This document shows positions 8,022 through 12,460 of a DNA stretch of 12,460 nucleotides, piece by piece. The translations under genes and the position numbers were made by a program. Each line of letters opens with the position of its first letter. Positions within the stretch are counted from its first letter, which is position 1. The notes beneath the pieces are model-generated. The model was not told where the DNA came from. It searched no databases and saw only the letters and a list, made by a program, of their open reading frames with translations. Origin of the DNA: Deltaproteobacteria bacterium (GTDB lineage: Bacteria > Desulfobacterota > Syntrophia > Syntrophales > UBA5619); the NCBI GenBank assembly GCA_023487865.1, contig JAMDBG010000094.1, positions 1 to 12,460 on the forward strand. Direction: 5' to 3'.

Positions 8022-8084
8022 TTTTGCAGCAATTTGTAATTTTACACCATGCTTTTCAAATTTTCCTCATATATTTTCCGGTAA
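7995..8084. repeat. 14-bp direct repeat ATATTTTCCGGTAA, two copies 76 bp apart
   Basis: Exact copies lie at 7995-8008 and 8071-8084, about 120 and 200 bases upstream of the binding-protein start codon. They may be paired operators or leader-RNA elements of the transport operon. The first copy overlaps the AOR-like micro-frame, where it encodes TGKY; the second can also be read as TGKY in one frame. Confidence 0.75.
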
Positions 8085-8144
8085 TTTCCACATTCTAATT
8101 TCGGATTCAGCCCAGACATGACAATATTATTTTCTTATCAGGTC

Positions 8145-8173
8145 CTTTTAATTCCATTATAAATCTACGTCAA
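8145..8173 (-). promoter_or_regulatory. Candidate sigma70 promoter of the ABC importer operon
   Basis: On the minus strand TTGACG (8168-8173) is followed after 17 bases by TAAAAG (8145-8150). The -35 matches five and the -10 four of six consensus positions, with the same 17-base spacing as the other two promoters in the window. It implies a leader of roughly 260 bases containing the two 14-bp repeats. A TATAAT (8156-8161) also lies in the spacer but has no good -35. Confidence 0.4.
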
Positions 8174-8198
8174 GAATAAACCTGTATTTTAAGAGCAA

Positions 8199-8215
8199 GA
8201 TCTTTTTAAAAGATC
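8199..8215. repeat. Near-perfect palindrome GATCTTTT-T-AAAAGATC
   Basis: Two 8-bp arms flank a single central base. It lies between the candidate transporter promoter and the micro-ORF pair that points toward it. It could be an operator or a weak bidirectional transcription stop; both strands have an internal T-run but the stem is AT-only. Confidence 0.45.
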
Positions 8216-8229
8216 AAAGGGGTAACCGA

Positions 8230-8322
8230 TCAGAAGCCCTGGAGGCTTCCCCCGTCCCGACTAGGTGTTTCAGAGCATCGCCGACCTGGAAGGGTTGATC
8301 CGGTAATTCCGGCAATCATCAT
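8230..8322 (-). CDS. Micro-ORF of 30 codons, coupled to the upstream micro-ORF
   Basis: The frame reads MMIAGITGSTLPGRRCSETP and ends SRDGGSLQGF. Its ATG overlaps the stop codon of the 17-codon frame upstream (ATGA), the usual geometry of translational coupling. I recognise no family or domain. A 6-bp stem (GAAGCC/GGCTTC, 8233-8249) covers its end, and the 13-mer CCCTGGAGGCTTC within it recurs in the AOR promoter spacer. It may be the eroded remains of a cassette gene rather than a functional peptide. Confidence 0.25.
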   Translation of the reverse strand: MMIAGITGSTLPGRRCSETPSRDGGSLQGF

Positions 8323-8372
8323 ACATACACTCCCCGAAGCTTCCAGTAAGCCGGGCAGGCGTCATTATCCAT
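8319..8372 (-). CDS. Micro-ORF of 17 codons with a strong ribosome-binding site
   Basis: AAGGAG lies five bases before an ATG that opens MDNDACPAYWKLRGVYV. The start is about 30 bases after the R' end of the attC-like site at 8403-8496 and in the same direction, which is where a gene-cassette coding sequence is expected to begin. The stop overlaps the start of the next frame. No family is recognised; it may be a true leader peptide or a frameshifted cassette gene. Confidence 0.35.
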   Translation of the reverse strand: MDNDACPAYWKLRGVYV

Positions 8373-8402
8373 GACTACTCCTTAGGATTGAAGCATCATC
8401 AG

Positions 8403-8496
8403 ACACAACGGCGAAGCTAAGCGGAGGCACGGACCTGCTGGGCTGCGGAGCAGGCCTTGCAGCTGAAGTGACGACCGCTTCAGCGTATTGTTGGCA
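8403..8496 (-). repeat. Integron attC-like recombination site (site 1)
   Basis: Read on the minus strand the order is: R'' TGCCAAC (8490-8496), 5-base spacer AATAC, L'' GCTGAAGCGG (8475-8484), a central part with its own stem (CCTGCT/AGCAGG, 8434-8454), L' CCGCTTAGC (8416-8424), 6-base spacer TTCGCC, and R' GTTGTGT (8403-8409). L'' pairs with L' over nine bases with one extra G in L'', the bulged base typical of attC stems. The 5- and 6-base spacers and the AACAATxC start also match known attC sites. R' only partly fits GTTRRRY. An alternative 7-bp stem (8462-8484) competes with the L'' pairing. No integrase gene is in the window. Confidence 0.5.
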
Positions 8497-8522
8497 CCGC
8501 GCGAATCAGGGCGCGAGCCAAC
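8490..8522. repeat. Hairpin with GTTGGC/GCCAAC arms
   Basis: GTTGGC (8490-8495) and GCCAAC (8517-8522) pair, extended by CGCGC/GCGCG inside, around an eight-base GAATCAGG loop. One arm is the R'' box of attC-like site 1. The same plan recurs at 8603-8633. Confidence 0.7.
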
Positions 8523-8564
8523 TATTTATATTATCCTGAAACACGGCTAATGATCATTTCCGAG

Positions 8565-8610
8565 CGCCAACAAGGAGCTGAAAAGCGGCAGCTTAGCTTC
8601 GCCGTTGGCG
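8565..8610 (+). repeat. Short integron attC-like site (site 2), opposite orientation
   Basis: On the plus strand: R'' CGCCAAC (8565-8571), 5-base spacer AAGGA, L'' GCTGAA with a potential bulged G, a small AAGC/GCTT inner stem, L' GCTTAGC (8591-8597), 6-base spacer TTCGCC, and R' GTTGGCG (8604-8610). The bases from L' into R' (17 nt, 8591-8607) are an exact inverted copy of those in site 1. At 46 bases it is shorter than normal attC sites, and both R boxes deviate from consensus, so it may be degenerate. Confidence 0.4.
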
Positions 8611-8633
8611 ACGCGCACAGCGCGGCGCCAACG
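8603..8633. repeat. Hairpin CGTTGGCG/CGCCAACG
   Basis: The 8-bp outer arms (8603-8610 and 8626-8633) are exact reverse complements. After one A/G mismatch four more CGCG pairs follow, around a CACAG-containing loop. The left arm is the R' box of attC-like site 2. No T-run follows on either strand. Confidence 0.75.
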
Positions 8634-8870
8634 AATCCGAACTTTGCTTTCTCTGATAATTTTAAAGATGGCACAACGTATTTTTCATAGCAAGCGAAAT
8701 ATTCCATGATTATAGTGTAGTACACCTCTATTTGATTTCATATAATCTGTTCATAAAGATAAAAAGCGAATTTCGTAAAATATGAAAAAATCGTCCACTC
8801 CCAAAGCAAACGTGATTCTTCCTGAGTTTCAGAGGTTCCTTCTGAAGCGGATAGACAAAATAAAATCCCC
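8634..8870. other. Gene-free AT-rich stretch upstream of the AOR promoter
   Basis: I see no supported gene here. The only marked element is the short palindrome GTGTA-G-TACAC at 8715-8725, about 145 bases upstream of the AOR -35, which could be an operator. An imperfect stem TTCAGAGG/CCTTCTGAA lies near 8830-8850. Confidence 0.4.
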
Positions 8871-8899
8871 TTGACGTCCCTGGAGGCTTCTCCTATCCT
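8871..8899 (+). promoter_or_regulatory. sigma70-type promoter of the AOR gene
   Basis: TTGACG (8871-8876), a 17-base spacer and TATCCT (8894-8899). The flanks AAAATCCCC before the -35, CC before the -10 and AAAAGCAA (8909-8916) after it match the phosphatase promoter at 2620-2648. The predicted leader is about 45 bases. Confidence 0.68.
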
Positions 8900-8950
8900 T
8901 CCTCTACAAAAAGCAAGCTCATATCCGAATCGGAAACCGAGGGAGGAAAG

Positions 8951-10741
8951 ATGAAAGGGGTAAACGGCAATATTCTGCGTGTGGATCTGGCCACCGGTAA
9001 ACTGGCAGTTGAGGCGATTCCGGAAGACCATTACCGGCTCTATCTGGGAGGCCGCGGACTGATCGCCCACACCTTACTGACGGAAGTTCCCAGAGGCGCT
9101 GATCCGTTCGGTCCGGAGAACAGGCTCGTTTTCGCCCTGGGCACGCTCACGGGCCACCCTTTTGTGGGAAGCGGACGAAACAGTGTCGGCTGCAAATCCC
9201 CTCTTTCTGGAGGGTACGGCGAATCCGAGGCCGGCGGATTCTGGGGGGCGGAGTTAAAAAGGGCCGGTTTTGAGGCGATCATCCTGGAGGGGATCTCTCC
9301 GAAGCCCGTCTATCTGTCGATCAAGGACGGAAACCCGGAAATCCGCAAAGCGGACCATCTCTGGGGGATGGAGACGGCCGACACGCAGGCCGCCATCCGG
9401 GAAGAACTCGGAGACAAGCGGATTCGAACCGCAGTCATCGGTCCGGCGGGAGAGAAACGCGTTCGCTTTGCCTGTATTTTGAACGATATTACCCACGCGG
9501 CCGGTCGAACCGGGATGGGTGCGGTTATGGGCTCAAAGCGGCTCAAGGCGATTGCCGTCCGGGGCAGTCACCCGCCGGAAGTGGCCGATAAGGAAAAACT
9601 TCACGCCCTGAACCGTTTGATGCACCAAAAGTATAAAGAGCTCTCCAAGCACTGGCGCTACGGGACCGGTTCAGAGATGATCGCTTATGAAGCCGCCGGA
9701 AATACGCCGGTAAGAAACTTCAAAGGGGGCAGGTTCCCCGGTGTGGAAAAGATCAACGTGCAGGTGCTCTGCAAAAAATACCTTGAAAAAATGGACAACT
9801 GTTATGGATGTCCCATCCGCTGCAAGCGGGTGGTCAAACTGCAGGAGCCCTTTTGTGTCGATCCTGTTTACGGCGGACCGGAGTATGAAACCTTGGCCGC
9901 CCTGGGCTCCAACTGCGGCATCGACAATCTGGAAGCCCTGATGAAGGCCAATGAAATTTGCAACCGCTGCGGGATCGATACGATATCAACAGGGGTGGCG
10001 ATCTCCTTTGCCATGGAGTGTGCGGAAAAAGGGATTCTCAGCCGGGAGGATACGGACGGATTGGATCTTTCCTTCGGAAATGCCGAAGCGATGCTCCGGA
10101 TGGTGGAGCAAATCGCCCTGCGAAAGGGGTTCGGAGACCTTCTGGCGGAGGGAACCAAGCGGGCATCGGAAAGAATCGGAAAGGGTTCCGGTGAATGGGC
10201 CATGCAGGTCAAGGGGGCGGAGCTCCCCATGCACGAGCCGCGGCATAAGCAGGCGATGGGGCTTCATTACAGCATGCATGTGACCGGAGCCGACCACAGC
10301 ACGGGCATTCACGACACGGAGGCTATGGATAAGGAAACGGGCGCCACACTCTACCAGAAGGGCTTTTCGGCGCAGCTGACCAACACTCTGGGGATCTGCA
10401 AATTCGTCCCCTGGAGCGAGGCGCAGGTTCGCGAGGCGGTCGAATATGTGACCGGCTGGCCGTTGACGGCCCAGGACCTGATGCAGGTCGTCGAACGGGG
10501 GGTGGCCCTGGCGCGGATATTCAACATCCGCGAGGGATTTACGGAAAAGGACGATGCGTTGCCGAAGCGATTCGAGGCCTCACCGCCCGACGGTCCGTTA
10601 AAAGGGCTCGATCCGGAAAGGTTTGCCGAAGCCCGGAAAACCTATTACCGGCTGATGGGGTGGGATGAGTCCGGCGTGCCGACCCCTTCCCGGCTCGCCG
10701 AACTGCAGATCGGGTGGGCGGCCAAGTATTTGATCCCCTGA
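8951..10741 (+). CDS. aor: Tungsten-type aldehyde:ferredoxin oxidoreductase (AOR family)
   Basis: This 596-residue cytoplasmic enzyme belongs to the family that interconverts aldehydes and carboxylates using a tungsten (or molybdenum) bis-pyranopterin and one [4Fe-4S] cluster, with ferredoxin as electron carrier. The N-terminal domain is typical (MKGVNGNILRVDLATGK, YLGGRGL, SVGCKSPLSGGYGES). The cluster motif CYGCPIRC gives C284, C287 and C291, and the fourth ligand is C483 in NTLGIC. D343 in CGID and EYET are in expected cofactor regions. The second pterin motif, usually DxxGLC, reads NTLGIC, so Asp is replaced by Asn478. Length is close to the roughly 605-residue archaeal AOR rather than the longer BamB or GAPOR branches, but the aldehyde substrate is not predictable. 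GGGAGGAAAG precedes the ATG. No MoaD-like or electron-transfer gene adjoins it; it appears monocistronic. Confidence 0.93.
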   Translation: MKGVNGNILRVDLATGKLAVEAIPEDHYRLYLGGRGLIAHTLLTEVPRGADPFGPENRLVFALGTLTGHPFVGSGRNSVGCKSPLSGGYGESEAGGFWGAELKRAGFEAIILEGISPKPVYLSIKDGNPEIRKADHLWGMETADTQAAIREELGDKRIRTAVIGPAGEKRVRFACILNDITHAAGRTGMGAVMGSKRLKAIAVRGSHPPEVADKEKLHALNRLMHQKYKELSKHWRYGTGSEMIAYEAAGNTPVRNFKGGRFPGVEKINVQVLCKKYLEKMDNCYGCPIRCKRVVKLQEPFCVDPVYGGPEYETLAALGSNCGIDNLEALMKANEICNRCGIDTISTGVAISFAMECAEKGILSREDTDGLDLSFGNAEAMLRMVEQIALRKGFGDLLAEGTKRASERIGKGSGEWAMQVKGAELPMHEPRHKQAMGLHYSMHVTGADHSTGIHDTEAMDKETGATLYQKGFSAQLTNTLGICKFVPWSEAQVREAVEYVTGWPLTAQDLMQVVERGVALARIFNIREGFTEKDDALPKRFEASPPDGPLKGLDPERFAEARKTYYRLMGWDESGVPTPSRLAELQIGWAAKYLIP

Positions 10742-10791
10742 AGGTCCCGCTTTTAAGGGCCATATCACCCCGTTTTATCCCCCTTCAGGCC

Positions 10792-11256
10792 CTATGACTT
10801 CTTTTCATCGGTCATAAGGGTGCGGAGAACATCCTCCTTGCCGATGACGCCGACCAGCCAGCCTTGATCCAAAACGGGCAGCGTGTGGATATTATGCTTC
10901 ACCATCAGTGTGGCAATGTCTTCCAAGCCGGTTTCCGTATCCACCGTTATGGGATCAGGGGTCATGGCCTCGGACACTTTAACGGCCGACATTTTCCTTA
11001 TTTCGTTTTCGATCTGTTGAGGGGAAGTCAGGGAAATAGCGCCGTCGAGCAGGATGAAAAAAGAAGGCAGGGGGATCTTCCTTTGCTGGGCCATCAGATC
11101 GGACTGGCAAATGATTCCCTTCACATGCCCCTCTTTGTCAATCACGGGCAGACCGCTGATGTGCTTATCAAGCATCAGCTTCGCCGCCTGAACAACTTCC
11201 GTGTCCGGATAAACCGTAACGATTTCCCTGGTCATAATATCCTTGGCTTTAAGCAT
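10792..11256 (-). CDS. Protein of two tandem CBS domains
   Basis: The 154-residue cytoplasmic protein consists almost entirely of a CBS pair. The first domain runs from about residue 3 to 58 (KAKDIMTREIVTVYPDTEV, HISGLPVIDKEG, GIICQSDLM) and the second from about 92 to 149 (VSEAMTPDPITVDTETG, HNIHTLPVLDQG, GVIGKEDVLRTL). Such pairs bind adenine nucleotides and act as energy-status sensors, usually through a partner protein. About 30 residues between the domains include a hydrophobic PLPSFFILLDGAISL stretch often seen in stand-alone bacterial versions. There is no attached enzyme or channel domain. GGAGGG lies six bases before the ATG, in AAAGGAGGG. It is convergent with the AOR gene; the 50-base gap between them holds only a loose AGGGCC/GGCCCT inverted repeat and no good terminator. 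Confidence 0.9.
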   Translation of the reverse strand: MLKAKDIMTREIVTVYPDTEVVQAAKLMLDKHISGLPVIDKEGHVKGIICQSDLMAQQRKIPLPSFFILLDGAISLTSPQQIENEIRKMSAVKVSEAMTPDPITVDTETGLEDIATLMVKHNIHTLPVLDQGWLVGVIGKEDVLRTLMTDEKKS

Positions 11257-11408
11257 CTGACACCCTCCTTTCCTTTTTTCTGTATTTTACCTCTAATGAC
11301 CGGTGAAATCCACCATGGATCTTTCCGGGTCGGTTGTGATTAACGTCAACCTCCGCAAGCCTGCAATCCTTCAATCCGTAATCATGATGTTATTTGTACC
11401 GTAATTAT

Positions 11409-11420
11409 GGTATAAATACC
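11409..11420. promoter_or_regulatory. Inverted repeat GGTAT-AA-ATACC in the divergent CBS/lipoprotein region
   Basis: A 5-bp inverted repeat with two central bases lies 84 bases before the lipoprotein start. TATAAA inside it could serve as a -10 for the plus-strand gene, though no good -35 precedes it. It may be an operator, promoter element or both. Confidence 0.3.
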
Positions 11421-11435
11421 AAACAAGTGTGCAAA

Positions 11436-11450
11436 TCGATCTTCGATCGA
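11436..11450. promoter_or_regulatory. Inverted repeat TCGATC-TTC-GATCGA
   Basis: Perfect 6-bp arms around a three-base centre, about 54 bases before the lipoprotein start. It could be an operator or a leader hairpin; no regulator is encoded nearby to assign it to. Confidence 0.35.
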
Positions 11451-11503
11451 CAAGGATTCCGCGTGGATTTTACAGTCGCTACCTGGAGCTGCGAGACAGG
11501 AAA

Positions 11504-12460
11504 ATGAATCCGTTCCCTATCAGAACTCTCTTTGTCGTTGGGCTCACTCTGCTTGCAGGGTTATCCGCCTGCTCACCGGCCAAATCGCCCACAATATCCA
11601 CCCCCGTTACCGTTCAATTGATCTGGACGCACATCAATTCCTTTGGGGGATACTATGCTGCCGACCAGAAGGGGTATTACGCTACAGAGGGGATCGCCGT
11701 CACCTTCAGGGAAGGGGGCCCGAAGGTTGACTACTTTTCGCCGGTTGTCGAGGGGACGGCCCAGTTCGGCGACGGCGGCTCGGATGAGCTGATCATCGCC
11801 CGGGCGGCAGGCAAGCCGCTGCGCGCCGTTGCAACGATCTACCGACGCAGCCCCGTGGTCTTTTTCTCCCTGGCCGGTTCCGGCATCACCAAGCCCCAGG
11901 ATTTTGTGGGCAAGACCATCCGGGTCGCCCCCGGTCTCAGCCCCACCCTGCATGCGATGATGGCACATATCGGCGTCACCCGGCGCCAATACAGTGAAAT
12001 CGTAATGCCTTCCGAAATAGCGCTCTTTGCCTCCGGCTCTCCTCCCGTTTGGAGCGCATATCTGAATGCCTTTGTGACAGAAGTCGAACAGGCGGGCTAT
12101 AAGATCAACCGCATCTATCCTGATAACTACGGCGTCCACCTCTACGGCAACAGTCTCTTCGCCAGGGATGATTTCATCGCCGCCAATCCCGACCTGGTGA
12201 AACGGTTCCTGCGGGCCACTCTGAAGGGTTGGTCATACCTCATCGAGAACCCGGCGGAGATCGGCACCCTGATAAAGAAGTACAAACCGAACACCGATGC
12301 GGCACAGGAAGTTGCCGGAATGACGGCCAGCATCCCCTTGATCAACACCGGCGAAGACCATATCGGCTGGATGAGGCCCGATCGATGGCGAGGCATGGAA
12401 AAAATCTTGAGACAACAAGGCGTATTGACCAAACCGCTGGATATTACGCAAGTGTATACC
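11504..12460 (+). CDS. NMT1/SsuA-like substrate-binding lipoprotein (3' end missing)
   Basis: The frame is open from ATG 11504 to the right edge, giving 319 codons. A lipoprotein signal peptide is clear: MNPFPIRT, a hydrophobic core, then LSAC with C23 as the lipidated residue. The mature protein follows the NMT1/THI5/SsuA binding fold: WTHINSFGGYYAADQKGYYATEG, then VDYFSPVVEGTAQFGDGGSD, ITKPQDFVGKTIRV, and WSYLIENPAEI near the end. Relatives bind thiamine precursors, sulfonates, taurine or nitrate-like anions for ABC import. The last residues (KPLDITQVYT) resemble the usual end of the domain, so either few residues are missing or a signalling domain follows, as some anaerobes fuse this domain to sensor kinases. 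The lipobox favours a plain transporter lipoprotein. The ribosome-binding site (ACAGGAAAATG) is weak and close, but no better start lies upstream. Confidence 0.87.
   Translation, partial: MNPFPIRTLFVVGLTLLAGLSACSPAKSPTISTPVTVQLIWTHINSFGGYYAADQKGYYATEGIAVTFREGGPKVDYFSPVVEGTAQFGDGGSDELIIARAAGKPLRAVATIYRRSPVVFFSLAGSGITKPQDFVGKTIRVAPGLSPTLHAMMAHIGVTRRQYSEIVMPSEIALFASGSPPVWSAYLNAFVTEVEQAGYKINRIYPDNYGVHLYGNSLFARDDFIAANPDLVKRFLRATLKGWSYLIENPAEIGTLIKKYKPNTDAAQEVAGMTASIPLINTGEDHIGWMRPDRWRGMEKILRQQGVLTKPLDITQVYT

Noticed and set aside
8220..8400. Cofactor riboswitch (molybdenum/tungsten type) upstream of the AOR gene
   Set aside because: The region lies far upstream of the predicted AOR transcription start, and I could not match the conserved blocks of a molybdenum-cofactor motif.
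8403..8633. CRISPR array or tRNA
   Set aside because: The repeats are inverted and paired rather than regularly spaced direct copies, and no cloverleaf with a T-loop signature was found.
11573..12139. Minus-strand open frame of 188 codons
   Set aside because: It lies wholly within the NMT1-like lipoprotein gene on the opposite strand and shows no domain or ribosome-binding site.

Overview
The window reads as a chromosomal segment of an anaerobic bacterium. It carries a tungsten-type aldehyde:ferredoxin oxidoreductase, a GlpC/HdrB-like CCG-domain iron-sulfur protein, a FadL/OMPP1-type outer-membrane porin (so a Gram-negative cell) and several periplasmic binding proteins. This mix is typical of syntrophic or sulfate-reducing Desulfobacterota (Syntrophales-like), but that assignment is inference from gene content only.

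Layout. 1-933 (+) is the 3' part of a GlpC-like CCG protein, cut by the left edge. 1006-2286 (-) is a FadL-family porin convergent with it. 2287-2748 is a divergent intergenic region with a strong sigma70-type promoter preceded by a perfect tandem 12-bp repeat. 2749-3591 (+) is a HAD-IIB phosphatase. 3643-7878 (-) is a three-gene ABC importer operon transcribed as binding protein, fused 12-TM permease, ATPase, with a perfect GC hairpin between the first two genes. 7879-8950 is about 1.07 kb without an ordinary gene but full of structure. It holds two copies of a 14-bp repeat in the transporter leader, one of them inside an 18-codon reading frame resembling the start of an AOR gene; two overlapping micro-ORFs; and a 230-bp block with two integron attC-like sites in opposite orientation. 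It ends in a promoter that closely copies the one upstream of the phosphatase. 8951-10741 (+) is the AOR gene. 10792-11256 (-) is a two-CBS-domain protein. 11504 to the right edge (+) is an NMT1/SsuA-like binding lipoprotein, incomplete at its 3' end.

The genes do not form one pathway. The clear functional unit is the ABC importer (Fbp/thiamine/spermidine-type architecture, substrate unknown). The phosphatase and AOR genes share a nearly identical promoter and so may be co-expressed. By eye the stretch from about 2600 to 8900 is AT-richer than the flanking GlpC-like, porin and AOR genes, which together with the attC-like block suggests an accessory segment.

The most unusual region is 8400-8635: two attC-like sites sharing a 17-nt perfect inverted repeat, two further GTTGGC/GCCAAC hairpins and no integrase in view.
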